Of a DNA stretch of 64,000 bases, positions 1 to 8,961 are shown piece after piece. Location of the stretch: positions 76,702-140,701 of the forward strand of contig JADJNY010000012.1 in NCBI GenBank assembly GCA_016714045.1, given 5' to 3'. Under the pieces are notes generated by a model. It was not told the origin of the DNA. It was given only the letters and a program-made list of their open reading frames with translations, and made no database searches. Every line of letters starts with the position of its first letter. Within the stretch, counting starts at the first letter, position 1. Made by a program: the position numbers and the translations under genes. The DNA is from Planctomycetota bacterium. GTDB lineage: Bacteria; Planctomycetota; UBA1135; GCA-002686595.

Positions 1-1300
1 TGCGCGAGTTCGGGATGCCGACGTAGACGCCGGGCTCGAAGAGCGCGTCGTCCTCGTCGCCGAAGACCGTCGTCCACGTCCGCGCGCCAAGCCACGCGCA
101 GAGGACGACCGTCGCGCACGCTGCGAGTGCCTTCGCGATCCGCGGAGCCGCGCCGCGCGCGACGCCCTCCGCGACCCGCTCGGCCACGAACACGAGCCCC
201 TCCGCCGCGAGCAGCACGACGACGAGCATCGCGGGCAGGTACACGCGCAGCAGCGTCGGGTCGTTGAACACGAAGAAGAGGAACACGCTGCTCGCGAAGA
301 CCCAGCCCACGCAGTAGCGGCACCACGCGCGGTCGCGCTGCCACGTCGCGCGCACGCCGATCGCGGCGAGCACGAGCACCGGGATCGAGAGCTGCGCGTA
401 CACGTGGTCGATCGTGAAGAACTTGCGCGCAACCGCGACGCGGAGGTCCCACCACGAGAGGTCCTTGTAGAGCTCGAGCTTGAACCACTTCTCGCGCGCA
501 TAGTCCGAGAAGAGGCGCAGGGCGAGCGTGTACGCGCCGACCGGGATCGCGGACACGAGCACGGCGCGCAGGACGCGCGAGCGCAGCGCGTGCTCCGCGA
601 GCTTCGGCCCGCGCGGCTCGCGCCACCACGGCGCGAAAAGCGCCATGAGCACGAGCCCGACCACGAGCACGGACGTCATCTCCTGGAAGCCCATGCCGAG
701 CACGGACGCGACCAGCAGCACGAGGCCGAGCTTCACCTGCGAGCGCGTGTCGCGCTCGTCCGTGCGCGCGAGCAGCTTCCAGCCCGCCGCGAACGACACG
801 AGGAAGAAGCACGCCGCCCCGATCTGCCCCCAGCCCGTGCGCGACTGGAACACGTGCACGAGCAGCACCGACAGGATCGCCGCGGCGACGAGCCCGACCC
901 GCCGGCGGTCGGGGAACAGCCAGGCGTAGAGCCACCACAGGAGCCCTATGGTGAGCGCGCCGAGCACGGCGGAGTTCATCCGCAGTGCTTCGATGCGCGA
1001 GAGCCCGAGCCGGTAGCCGTAGCGGAACAGGAACTGGTGCAGGTACGAGTGCTGGTACGTGGTCGCCGTGCGCGTGTCGTGCCCCCAGTCGTCCGCGAGC
1101 ACGCCGAACCAGGTCAGGTCCTCCTCGACCCACTGCGCGGGATCCGTGCTGCGCTCGAGCGTCTGCAAGCGCGCCGAGTTCATGTACTGCCCGTCGTCGG
1201 GCGAGAGCTTGAAAAGCGTCAGGTCGCGCGAGCGGAGGAAGAAGCCCAGCGCGACCAAGGTCGCGACGAGCCCCCACTCCCACCACGCGACCTGCTTCAC
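1..1300 (-). CDS. Polytopic GT-C glycosyltransferase (ArnT/PMT-like), C-terminus beyond the window
   Basis: The reverse strand is open from a GTG at 1300 to the window edge, about 433 codons, so the C-terminus is missing. The translation is strongly hydrophobic, with many membrane spans. An early luminal loop reads SPDDGQYMNSARL, matching the acidic-pair loop that follows helix 1 in dolichyl-phosphate-mannose and undecaprenyl-phosphate sugar transferases. Such enzymes move a sugar from a polyprenyl-phosphate carrier to lipid or protein on the outer face of the membrane. The GTG lies 4 bp after the ridA stop, and a GGGGGG run inside the end of ridA serves as ribosome binding site, so the two are probably translationally coupled. 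An ATG at 1308 runs into TGA after three codons and cannot be the start. The substrate is unknown. Confidence 0.75.
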   Translation of the reverse strand, partial: MKQVAWWEWGLVATLVALGFFLRSRDLTLFKLSPDDGQYMNSARLQTLERSTDPAQWVEEDLTWFGVLADDWGHDTRTATTYQHSYLHQFLFRYGYRLGLSRIEALRMNSAVLGALTIGLLWWLYAWLFPDRRRVGLVAAAILSVLLVHVFQSRTGWGQIGAACFFLVSFAAGWKLLARTDERDTRSQVKLGLVLLVASVLGMGFQEMTSVLVVGLVLMALFAPWWREPRGPKLAEHALRSRVLRAVLVSAIPVGAYTLALRLFSDYAREKWFKLELYKDLSWWDLRVAVARKFFTIDHVYAQLSIPVLVLAAIGVRATWQRDRAWCRYCVGWVFASSVFLFFVFNDPTLLRVYLPAMLVVVLLAAEGLVFVAERVAEGVARGAAPRIAKALAACATVVLCAWLGARTWTTVFGDEDDALFEPGVYVGIPNSR

Positions 1301-1304
1301 GCGC

Positions 1305-1697
1305 TCATCCCCCCGCGAGCGCCACGCAGTCGATCTCGACCAGCACGTCCTTCGGCAGGCGCGCGACCTCGACCGTCGAGCGCGCCGGCGGCGTGTCGCC
1401 GGTGAAGTGCTTCCCGTACACCGCGTTCATTGCGACGAAGTCGTTCATGCTCTTCAGGTAGACGGTGCACTTCACGACCTTCGACAGGTCGCTCCCCGCC
1501 GCCTTGAGCACCGCCGTCAGGTTCTGGAGCACGCGCTCGGTCTGCGCGCTGACGTCGCCCTCCACGATCGTCATCGTCTTCGGGTCGAACGCGATCTGCC
1601 CCGAGCAGTGCACGAGCCCCGCGGCGACGATCGCCTGGCTGTAGGGTCCGATGGCTTGGGGGGCGTCCGGGGTGGCGATCTTCTTGCGCGCGGTCAT
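1305..1697 (-). CDS. ridA: RidA family enamine/imine deaminase
   Basis: A 130-residue protein of the YjgF/YER057c/UK114 family. It hydrolyses reactive 2-aminoacrylate and related enamines released by PLP enzymes, giving 2-oxo acids and ammonia in the cytoplasm. Visible family marks are IGPYSQA near the N-terminus, CSGQIAFDP, the active-site arginine in PPARSTVEV and the closing VEIDCVA. The ATG at 1697 has ACGGAG upstream and gives the usual family length; a longer frame upstream has only low-complexity sequence. It precedes the glycosyltransferase by 4 bp, which looks like packing rather than shared function. Confidence 0.95.
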   Translation of the reverse strand: MTARKKIATPDAPQAIGPYSQAIVAAGLVHCSGQIAFDPKTMTIVEGDVSAQTERVLQNLTAVLKAAGSDLSKVVKCTVYLKSMNDFVAMNAVYGKHFTGDTPPARSTVEVARLPKDVLVEIDCVALAGG

Positions 1698-1924
1698 GCG
1701 GGGTCTCCGTGGGGTGAACCGAGCCTCCTTATGTACCGGATCCCCCGCCGCGATGCAGGCGGCCGGCGCCGCGGACGGAGCGAAACCCCGGCGGGAGCGC
1801 GCGGTTCCGCGGGAGTTCGCGCTCGTTTCGAGGCTTCCGCGGCGGGGTCGCGACCGCACAATCCCGAGGTCCCGCCAAGGCCCGCGTCCCGCGCGCCGTG
1901 GAGCGGGCCACGAGAGGTTCCCCG

Positions 1925-3436
1925 ATGCTCCCCCACGCCGCCGTCGTGCTCGCCCTCGCCGCGAGCGGTCCCGCCCCGAGCGTCCTCAGCGGTCACGCGC
2001 TCGTCGCGAGCGGTCCGGCTCCGCGCGTCGTCACCGGTTCGGCCGCGAGCAGCGCCGCTCCGCGCGTCGAGCGCGGACCGGCTCCGGGCGCCGTGAGCGT
2101 TCCGAACACGATCGTCGCACGCGCCCCCCACGCGGATGCGGCGCCCCAAGCGGGCGCGCTCCGCCCGCGGCTCGAGCGCGTGGAGCTCGTCGGCCTCGCG
2201 AGCTCGATCGCTCCCGCGCCGACGCGGAAGGACGCGCCGTCCGCCGCACTGTCCGATGGGAGCGTGTGCCTCGGTGAGCGCCGGTTCGTGTTCGAGGCGG
2301 TCGACGCCGCGCCCGAGGGCTCACCGCCCGCCCCGCCGCCGCGCCTCGTCGCGCGCGAGGCCGCGGGGAAGGAGCTCTGGTCCATCGAGCTCGGCCGCGC
2401 GCCGGCGCCCGACGAGCCGGGCGCGTACCTGTGGGCGCCGCGCCGTCCGAACGCGACGGAGAGCGCTCCGCTCGCGCTCCAACAGGACGGCGACACGCTG
2501 CTCGCGTGCGCGCCGAACGGCGACCTCCTGCGCGTGAACGCGGACGGGAAGGTGCTCGCGAAGCTCGAGCGCGTGTGGGAGTTCGAGCGCGGCTTCATCG
2601 GGCCGAGCGTGTGGTCGCACCACCTCGCACGCTTCGGCGTCGAGGACTTCGACGCGCAAGACCGCACGCCGCACGCCGACCTCGCCGCGCACGCCGAATA
2701 CGCGCGTGCCCTCGACCGCGCGCGCGCCGAGGAGACCGCGGGCGTCGTCGGCGGGCCGATCGTCGCGGGGACTCACGTTTTCGTCGCCGTCGCGTCGGCG
2801 AAGAAAGGCTCGTGGAGCGCCTACCTCGGGAAGGGCCGCGTGTACGAGCTCGACCACGACCTGCGCCCGCTCGGGGTCGTCGAGCTCCCGCGCGTGCCGC
2901 TCGGCTCACTGGCGACGGCCGACGCGGCGGGCGTCGTGTGGGCGCTCCCGAACAGCGGCCTCGCGCGCATCGCGACGACGCCGCAGCAGGAGCTGTGGGC
3001 CATGGGTCCGGGCGGCTGGGACCGCGTGCCCCACGTGCCGTGGACGAAGGAACTGCGCGTCACGGAGCGCGAAGCGTGGCTCGCGACCGATCCCGCGTGG
3101 CGCGGGGTGCTGTTCGCGGACGGGTTCGCGCTCACGGTGCCGGACGGCGGGTTCGTCGCGCGCGAGTCGGAGCCCGTCGTGCGCTTCACGCTCGTCCGCG
3201 TGCGCCTCACGGACGGCGCGGAGCGCGCGCTCGAGCTCCGCGTCCCCTACGAAGGCGAGCTCGCGCGCCCGACGACGAACTTCAGCGGCACCGGAACGAG
3301 CGTGCGCGCGATGGGACCGTACGGTCTCGGGCTCACGGTCCTGGAGCGCTCGGGGTCACGCCTCGTCGCGCACCTCGCGACGACGGCGAGCCACTGGACG
3401 GTCGAGTTCGAGCTCGCGCGGGTGCTCGGCGAGTAG
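1925..3436 (+). CDS. Exported protein of unknown function, propeller-like
   Basis: A protein of about 503 residues. Residues 1-15 (MLPHAAVVLALAASG) form a signal peptide, followed by a low-complexity stretch repeating an ASGPAP-type unit to about residue 45. The body has recurring short beta-rich units with Trp/Gly turns (for example GKELWSIELG, GSWSAYLGKGRVYELD), as in PQQ or WD-like propellers, but I recognise no specific family. The ATG at 1925 was chosen because GAGAGG lies about 9 bp upstream and the signal peptide starts there; an upstream ATG at 1898 would add nine charged residues. A decayed partial copy lies at about 5358-5500. Confidence 0.7.
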   Translation: MLPHAAVVLALAASGPAPSVLSGHALVASGPAPRVVTGSAASSAAPRVERGPAPGAVSVPNTIVARAPHADAAPQAGALRPRLERVELVGLASSIAPAPTRKDAPSAALSDGSVCLGERRFVFEAVDAAPEGSPPAPPPRLVAREAAGKELWSIELGRAPAPDEPGAYLWAPRRPNATESAPLALQQDGDTLLACAPNGDLLRVNADGKVLAKLERVWEFERGFIGPSVWSHHLARFGVEDFDAQDRTPHADLAAHAEYARALDRARAEETAGVVGGPIVAGTHVFVAVASAKKGSWSAYLGKGRVYELDHDLRPLGVVELPRVPLGSLATADAAGVVWALPNSGLARIATTPQQELWAMGPGGWDRVPHVPWTKELRVTEREAWLATDPAWRGVLFADGFALTVPDGGFVARESEPVVRFTLVRVRLTDGAERALELRVPYEGELARPTTNFSGTGTSVRAMGPYGLGLTVLERSGSRLVAHLATTASHWTVEFELARVLGE

Positions 3437-3593
3437 TGCGGCGCCAGAGCAGGGCCTTCACCAAACGGCCGGCAGCGGGCACGAGTTCCGACGGGGACCT
3501 TGGATCGCCGAGTGCTTTTCTGCTTTGCCCGTGCTGGTGCTTGGGAATCACCGTGCCTCAGAGGCGGGCAATGGCACACCCTCGAACGACTCG

Positions 3594-3623
3594 GAGATCG
3601 TGCTCCCGCAGGAGCACGATCTC
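3594..3623. terminator. Bidirectional hairpin between convergent genes
   Basis: A perfect 13-bp inverted repeat (GAGATCGTGCTCC and its complement) encloses the 4-base loop CGCA. It lies between the end of the exported gene at 3436 and the convergent gene ending at 3651. No T-tract follows on either strand, so it may be a GC-type or RNA-protecting terminator. Confidence 0.6.
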
Positions 3624-3650
3624 GAGCAGTCGTACACGCGATTCCCTCCG

Positions 3651-4529
3651 TCAACGGGAGCGGTGCGCCGTGAGTACACCTCGCGCCAGCGCGTTGCGGC
3701 GATCAAGCAGGTCAGCCAGCTCCGCGTCCCACGCGGCGAATTCTGGACTCGAGTCGGTGGGGATCTCGATCGAGACGACCCAGCCATGGAGCGCGTGGAC
3801 GGCGCGATAGCGTGCATCCCTACGTGGCGGATTCATCCAGGCGAGCGTTCTCGAAGGCAGGACGATCGGTTCGATCCGGCAGGTACTGGTGTCATCGACT
3901 GCGGCGATCTGGGTGGCGTCGATTGCATCGGTCAGGTCCGTCGCGACGGCCGCGAGTCGACGTTCGAGGGGCGCGATCGAATCCCGCACTTCCTCGGCCA
4001 CCACAGGATCGATGGTACTCCAGTCCACTCCGATGTTCGGTAGATCGCCACCCTCGGCGTGCGCGCAGAGAGACGAGATACGCGCATCACGGTCCTTGGC
4101 GAGACCCTCGACCAGGAAATCGAGGAACGCACTGCGACGCTCCGGCCACGGAGCCACGGTCGTGAGGTCGTACTGATCGATGTCGACGCCGGCCGCACTG
4201 AGTTCCTTCTCGACCGCGGACCACGCAGATCCCCAGCGAGCGGCAAGGAAGGACCGCGCGTCAGGATAGTCCCTTGGGTTCATCGCGCGCCCGTCACCGG
4301 GTCGCGGTGCCTGAGCGACGATCGGCGTGCTGGACGGGAGTCCACCTGCAGGCGCACTGCCCTCAGCCGTCGCGACCGAAGTCGAAATCGGCCCAGGCGG
4401 GCTCACGCCCACAAGCGCTGACGCGTGAGGCACTGTTCGCTCGCCCGCTGAGGTCGAGGTCGAATGGAACCGTGTGAGTAGGATCGCGGCGCCGACGCCG
4501 ACGAGGAGGAAGCTGATCGTTCGGATCAT
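3651..4529 (-). CDS. Exported or membrane-anchored protein of unknown function
   Basis: A 292-residue protein. Residues 1-19 (MIRTISFLLVGVGAAILLT) form one hydrophobic segment, an uncleaved anchor or signal peptide. A Ser/Thr/Pro/Ala-rich linker reaches about residue 85, then comes a mostly helical soluble domain with two cysteines (SSLCAH and TSTCRIE). No known family was recognised. Codons here use A or T in third position far more often than neighbouring genes, and the low-GC character continues through the next gene, which hints at separate ancestry. It follows the Cys-rich gene by 66 bp on the same strand, probably as one transcription unit. Confidence 0.65.
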   Translation of the reverse strand: MIRTISFLLVGVGAAILLTRFHSTSTSAGERTVPHASALVGVSPPGPISTSVATAEGSAPAGGLPSSTPIVAQAPRPGDGRAMNPRDYPDARSFLAARWGSAWSAVEKELSAAGVDIDQYDLTTVAPWPERRSAFLDFLVEGLAKDRDARISSLCAHAEGGDLPNIGVDWSTIDPVVAEEVRDSIAPLERRLAAVATDLTDAIDATQIAAVDDTSTCRIEPIVLPSRTLAWMNPPRRDARYRAVHALHGWVVSIEIPTDSSPEFAAWDAELADLLDRRNALARGVLTAHRSR

Positions 4530-4595
4530 ATTGGGTCCGCCGGCCGGCGTCGGCCGCAGTCTTGGTTGATGGGGAGTGCAGTCCGCGTGGGTGGA

Positions 4596-5174
4596 TCAGT
4601 CGCAGGGAGAGCAGAGTTGGGTGTACTGCACACTCGCTCCACCGAGACTGATCTTGAAGTTCGCCGCCGGGGATCCGCAGTCCGCGGAGCCAGCGTTCTC
4701 GATGTGGCTACCGTTCCACTCCGAAGTGAAGTGCTCCATGACCGTGATGCAATCCCAATCCATCGTCCCATCGGCTTGCATGATCCACCGGCAGAACTCC
4801 TGCTCGACGTCCATGCCGACCGCCACCTGCATGGTCAACTTGAAGTGGAAGACACAGCCTGTATCCTGCACACAGTTGCCCGTTGCGATCTTGCACTTTC
4901 CATCGTTGGCCTTGGGCCGGTTCGTCACGCCCTGTGAGTTGCACTCCTCTACCGAGAGCGTGATCCCGGGGACCGACACGACGGTTCCAAGGACCAAGTT
5001 CCCGGTGCAGCCGGGGCAAGAAAGCGGGGCCGGCGCTTCCCCCCCGACTTCCGATTGGGCCTGTGCTGCGGTTGAACCGGCGAAGGCAAGCGCCGCGGCG
5101 GCGAGGATCGTGCGCCCGACCGGGACTGCGAGCGATGAGCGACGAGAAAGACGAGTGAAGATGGAGGACTTCAT
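4596..5174 (-). CDS. Secreted cysteine-rich protein of unknown function
   Basis: A 192-residue protein. A long basic signal peptide (about residues 1-38) ends in GSTAAQAQS. The mature part is cysteine-rich: CPGC, EECNSQ, GKCK, GNCVQDTGCVFHF, EFCRW, WDCI, ADCGSP and a terminal LCSPCD. This spacing fits a disulphide-bonded extracellular domain, but I do not recognise the family. The ATG at 5174 sits directly before the signal peptide; the frame is open further upstream but only through the decayed region. Third-position GC is low, as in the downstream gene. The pair lies between an intact exported gene and its decayed copy. Confidence 0.7.
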   Translation of the reverse strand: MKSSIFTRLSRRSSLAVPVGRTILAAAALAFAGSTAAQAQSEVGGEAPAPLSCPGCTGNLVLGTVVSVPGITLSVEECNSQGVTNRPKANDGKCKIATGNCVQDTGCVFHFKLTMQVAVGMDVEQEFCRWIMQADGTMDWDCITVMEHFTSEWNGSHIENAGSADCGSPAANFKISLGGASVQYTQLCSPCD

Positions 5175-5357
5175 GGTGACTCGAGATTGAGTGTGCCGAG
5201 TGCCGCGTGCCGACAATCGGCCCGCCAAGCGATTTAGTTGTTGTCGTCGGCAGGCACGCCGGTTGTCGGGTTCGCCGACATTCGTTGCACCCGTCGGCGC
5301 GGGGACGCGACCTCGGGAGAACGGAGGGGACGTTGCCTGGCCGCGAGCAGGCCGTAG

Positions 5358-5500
5358 CGCGCGCGCCCCGCGAGGAGACCGCGGGCAGCCTCGGCGGACT
5401 GATCGTCGCGGGCGACGCACGCCTGCGTCGCCGTAGCGTCCACGAAGGAGGGTTGTTGGAAATGCGGTGCCACAGCAGTTCTTCACCAGATAGCCCGCCG
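5358..5500 (+). pseudogene. Decayed partial copy of the exported gene at 1925-3436
   Basis: Within the 5175-5673 gap, two collinear blocks match the gene upstream. Block one (about 5372-5460) aligns with 2729-2815: 70 of 88 positions agree by hand count, including GAGGAGACCGCGGGC and GATCGTCGCGGG. A one-base insertion after that second match shifts the frame. Block two (about 5462-5490) aligns with 3434-3463, the stop region and 3' flank of the same gene (TGCGG.GCCA.AGCAG..CTTCACCA). About 620 bp between the blocks is missing. The rest of the gap (5175-5357 and 5501-5673) holds nothing I can identify. Confidence 0.6.
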
Positions 5501-5673
5501 CGCTCGCCAGCACCGACCATGGCCCCTGGAGCACGTTCTCCCTAGCCCCGCATTCCACGCCGGTGTCTCGTGATCACACACCACCGAGGCGCGCAACGAC
5601 GGAAGCGGCAGGACCCCGGAGAGCGCGCTCCGGCGAGCACGCTATCGGGGGAAAAAGTGCTCGGCCGCCGTCT

Positions 5674-6171
5674 TCACCGCCCGAGCTTCTTCGCGAGCGC
5701 CTTCGCCACGTTGCCGGGCACGAACGGCGCCGGGTCGCCCGCGAGCTCCGCGATCTGCCGCACGAGCGTGCTCGACACGTGCGCGAACTCCGGCGCGGGC
5801 ACGAAGAAGACCGTGTCGATGCGCGGGAGCATCGCGCGGTTCGTCAGCGCCATCTGGACCTCGAAGTCGAAGTCCGTGCCGCTGCGCACGCCGCGCACGA
5901 GGACGTGCGCGCCGATGCGTTCCGCCGCGTGGACGGAGAGGCCCTCGATCAGGACGACTTCGACGCCCTCGAGCCCGCGCAGCGCTTCGCGTGCGAGCTG
6001 GACGCGCTCCTCCGCCGAGAAGAGCGTCTTCTTCGCCGCGTTGTGCGCGATCCCGACCGTGACGCGGCCGAAGAGCTGGCACGCACGGCGCACGAGATCG
6101 ACGTGCCCAAGCGTCAGCGGGTCGAAGGTGCCGGGGAAGAGCGCGTGGCGCGCGGTCTCGGAGTGCGACAT
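5674..6171 (-). CDS. coaD: Phosphopantetheine adenylyltransferase
   Basis: A 165-residue cytoplasmic enzyme that transfers AMP from ATP to 4'-phosphopantetheine, the penultimate step of coenzyme A synthesis. The nucleotidyltransferase signature is clear: FPGTFDPLTLGHVDLV holds the catalytic T/HxGH motif. It is followed by GVRSGTDFDFEVQMA, which binds the pantetheine side, and SSTLVRQIA near the C-terminus. Length is as expected for the family. The ATG at 6171 gives the canonical N-terminus with eight residues before the beta-strand. It is divergent from comEC across 123 bp that should hold both promoters. Confidence 0.96.
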   Translation of the reverse strand: MSHSETARHALFPGTFDPLTLGHVDLVRRACQLFGRVTVGIAHNAAKKTLFSAEERVQLAREALRGLEGVEVVLIEGLSVHAAERIGAHVLVRGVRSGTDFDFEVQMALTNRAMLPRIDTVFFVPAPEFAHVSSTLVRQIAELAGDPAPFVPGNVAKALAKKLGR

Positions 6172-6294
6172 CGGTCCCGAGCCTAGCAGACGAGGCCGCC
6201 GCTTCCCCACTTCGCGCCCCGGCGCGCGCCGGCCACGCCCGATTTCCGCCCGGAAAACGATGCCCGCGCGCCCGCCCCGGCGTCGTCGCGATGG

Positions 6295-8961
6295 ATGGAA
6301 CCGCACGCTGGAACCGATCCCGACGAGTGCCGGCCTGCGGGCTCGCCCCCGAAGCACGGCACGCTCGCGGAGACCAGTACGCCTGCGGAGACCGGCACGC
6401 TTGCGGAGACCAGTACGCAGGCGGAAGGCGGCCCGCCGGCGGAGCGCCCGCTCGCGGAGCGCACGTCGGCGGAGCGCACGCCGGCGGCCTGGCTCGCGGC
6501 GCGGCCGCTCTCCCTCGCGGCGACCGTGCTCGTCGCCGCCGCGCTCGCGGACGCGGGGCTCGAGCTCCCAATCGCGGCCTGGACGGCCGCTGCCGTCGTC
6601 GCCGGCCTCGCGTGGCTCGCGCGCCCGCGCGCGATCGGAGTGCTCTTCCTCTTGTTCGCACTCGCAGGCCTGCGCGCCGCGTCGAGCGGGCCCGAAGCGC
6701 GCGCGCGCCTCGACGCCGGGCGCGAGGCCACCGTACGCCTGGGCGCGGAGGGGCGCGACGACGTGCGCGTCGAGCTGGTCGAGCTCGGCGCGTTCGTGCG
6801 CGCGCCGAAGGGCTCGGTGCGCGACGGCGAGCGCGTGCGTCTCGCCCGGCCGCTCGCGGGCGATCCGTGGCCGCGCGGGCCGTTCCCCGGGCCGCAGGAG
6901 CGCGCGGGCCGCGCGACGGCCCCGGCGGAGCTGCGCGCGGACGCGTTCGAGCGGATCGCCGCGGCGCCCGTGCCCGCGTGGGCGCCGCTCTTCGCGCCGC
7001 TCGACGCGCTGCGCGCCGCGCTCGACCGGCGCGCGAACGAGCTCGACGACCCGCTCGCGCGCGGCTTCGTGCGCGCGTTCGTGCTCGGCGACGCGAACGA
7101 GCTCCCCGAGGGCGTGCCGGACCTCTTCGTGCGCACGGGCACGTACCACGTGCTCGCGATCAGCGGCATGCAGGTCGTGCTCTTCCTCGTGCTCGTCGCC
7201 GCGCCGCTCGCGAGCGCCGCGAGCGCGTTCCTCGCCATCTTCCTGCGCGTGCGCGTCAGCGCGGCGCTGCTGCGGCTGCCTTCCTTCCTCGTCGTCGCGA
7301 CCGTCGGCGGAGCGGGCGCGCCGGTGCTGCGCTCCGCGCTCGCGTGCGCGCTCGCGCCGTTGTCGACGGGCGTGCGTTGTCGCGCCGCGTTCCGCGCGCT
7401 CGCCGACGGACGGCGCGCGTTCACCGGCCGCGCGCCGGATCCGGCGTCGCTGTGGTCGCTCGCCCTCTGCTGTGAGTGCCTGCGCTCGCCGCGCGCGCCG
7501 CTCGAGCTCGGCGTGCAGCTCTCCTACGCCGCGACGCTCGGCCTGATCCTCGGAACGCGTCCCCTGCGCGCCGCGCTCGCGCCCGCGCCCGAGCGCGACG
7601 CGAGCGGGCTCGAGACGCCGCTCCTCCGCACCGCGCTCCACCGCGTCGCGCGCGTCGTCGCCGGCGCGCTCGCGGCGTCGATCGCGGCCGTGCTCGCGAC
7701 GCTGCCGTTCACGTGGACGCGCTTCGGCGAATGGAGCCCCGCGGGCCTCGTCGCGACGCCGCTCAGCGTGCCGCCGATGGGGCTCCTGCTCCTCGGAGCG
7801 TGGCTGTGGCTCGCGCTCCCGCCGTTCGTGCTCGCTGCCGCGCCCGACGGCGTGCCGGAGGTCGTCCTCGGCACGCTCGCGCGCGTTGATCGGCCTGCTC
7901 GAGCTCGCCGACGCGCTGCCCGGCTCGCCCGCGCCGCTGCCACCGCGGCCGTTCGCGCTGCTCTTCCTCGCGGTCGTGCCCGTCTTCACGGCGTGGGCGC
8001 TCGCGCGGCGCGTCGACGGGCTCGCCAACAAGGCCCCGTTCGTCCGCACGCGCGCGCTCCTCCTGCGCGTCGCGGCGCTCGCGGCAGCCCTCGCGCTCGT
8101 CCCTTGGCAGGCGCGGCCCGCGCGCGCCGAGCTCTGGGCGCTCGACGTCGGCCACGGGACGGCGCTCCTCCTGCGCTCGCCGACGGCCGGCACGTGGCTC
8201 TTCGACGCGGGCTCGCGCGACCGGCCCGACGTCGCGCGGCAGGCGCTCGGGCCCGCGCTCGCGGGGTTCGAGACGGCCGAGCTCGCCGTCGTGCTCTCCC
8301 ACCTCGACCTGGACCACCAGGAGGCGCTCCCCTGGGTCGTCGAGCGCTACCGCGTGCGCCTGTGGGCAGGTGCGCTCCCCGCACACACGGCCGAGCGCCT
8401 TCCGCACGGCACGCCGTGCATCGACCTCGACCGGGGCTTCGTCCCGTTGTGCTCGGGGCCGGTCGAGCTCGCGCTCGGCCGCGGGCACGCGGGCACGGGG
8501 AACGAGGGCTCGCGCGTCCTGCGCGTGCGCGCGGCGGGCCGCACGGCGCTGCTCCTCGGCGACGCCGAGGCGGAGGGGCTCGCGGGACTCCTCGCCCCCC
8601 CCGGGCGCCTCGGCACGGTCGATCTCCTGCTCCTGCCGCACCACGGATCGGAGTGCGAGCTGCTCGGCGCCCTGCTCGAGCGCACGCGGCCGCGCCGCGT
8701 CTGGTGCTCGTCCCCCGGGCGCCCCGCCGTCGCGGCGGAGCTCGACCGGCGGGGATTGGACTGGCTCGCGACCGGGGTCGACGGTCTCCTCGTCTGGCGC
8801 CCAGGCGCAGAACGCACGCACGCGGAGCGTGCACTGCTCGGCGCGGGCACGTTTCCTGCCCCGAACGGGCAGACTGGACGCGGCCCGCGCGGGCCGGACG
8901 CGCGGGACGAGCTCCTCCTGCCGCCGACCCTGCGCCGCCTCCCCGAGGACGAGCCCCATGA
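6295..8961 (+). CDS. comEC: ComEC/Rec2 DNA-uptake channel, frameshifted
   Basis: This is the inner-membrane channel that passes transforming single-stranded DNA into the cytoplasm. From the ATG at 6295 the frame carries a repetitive N-terminus, membrane segments, the competence-domain motif HVLAISGMQV and ELGVQLSYAATLGLI. At about 7885 the homology moves to the +1 frame (LIGLLELADALPG onward). That frame holds the C-terminal metallo-beta-lactamase domain: LDVGHGTALLL, SHLDLDHQEALP (metal-binding SHxDxDH) and LPHHGSE. The second frame has no stop before the next gene. The first frame ends in a TGA (8959-8961) overlapping the next ATG at 8958, so a second compensating indel late in the gene is likely. 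It may be a sequence error or a recent pseudogene. Confidence 0.8.
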   Translation: MEPHAGTDPDECRPAGSPPKHGTLAETSTPAETGTLAETSTQAEGGPPAERPLAERTSAERTPAAWLAARPLSLAATVLVAAALADAGLELPIAAWTAAAVVAGLAWLARPRAIGVLFLLFALAGLRAASSGPEARARLDAGREATVRLGAEGRDDVRVELVELGAFVRAPKGSVRDGERVRLARPLAGDPWPRGPFPGPQERAGRATAPAELRADAFERIAAAPVPAWAPLFAPLDALRAALDRRANELDDPLARGFVRAFVLGDANELPEGVPDLFVRTGTYHVLAISGMQVVLFLVLVAAPLASAASAFLAIFLRVRVSAALLRLPSFLVVATVGGAGAPVLRSALACALAPLSTGVRCRAAFRALADGRRAFTGRAPDPASLWSLALCCECLRSPRAPLELGVQLSYAATLGLILGTRPLRAALAPAPERDASGLETPLLRTALHRVARVVAGALAASIAAVLATLPFTWTRFGEWSPAGLVATPLSVPPMGLLLLGAWLWLALPPFVLAAAPDGVPEVVLGTLARVDRPARARRRAARLARAAATAAVRAALPRGRARLHGVGARAARRRARQQGPVRPHARAPPARRGARGSPRARPLAGAARARRALGARRRPRDGAPPALADGRHVALRRGLARPARRRAAGARARARGVRDGRARRRALPPRPGPPGGAPLGRRALPRAPVGRCAPRTHGRAPSARHAVHRPRPGLRPVVLGAGRARARPRARGHGERGLARPARARGGPHGAAPRRRRGGGARGTPRPPRAPRHGRSPAPAAPRIGVRAARRPARAHAAAPRLVLVPRAPRRRGGARPAGIGLARDRGRRSPRLAPRRRTHARGACTARRGHVSCPERADWTRPARAGRAGRAPPAADPAPPPRGRAP
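6361..6477 (+). repeat. In-frame tandem repeats at the ComEC N-terminus
   Basis: Four imperfect 18-bp units (6361-6432) encode LAETST, PAETGT, LAETST and QAEGGP-like steps. Three 15-bp units (6433-6477) follow, encoding PAER, LAER and SAER steps. They sit before the first transmembrane segment. Unit lengths are multiples of three, so copy-number changes would keep the frame. Confidence 0.75.

Noticed and set aside
1306..1308. ATG start for the glycosyltransferase
   Set aside because: That frame meets TGA after three codons. GTG 1300 opens the long conserved frame.
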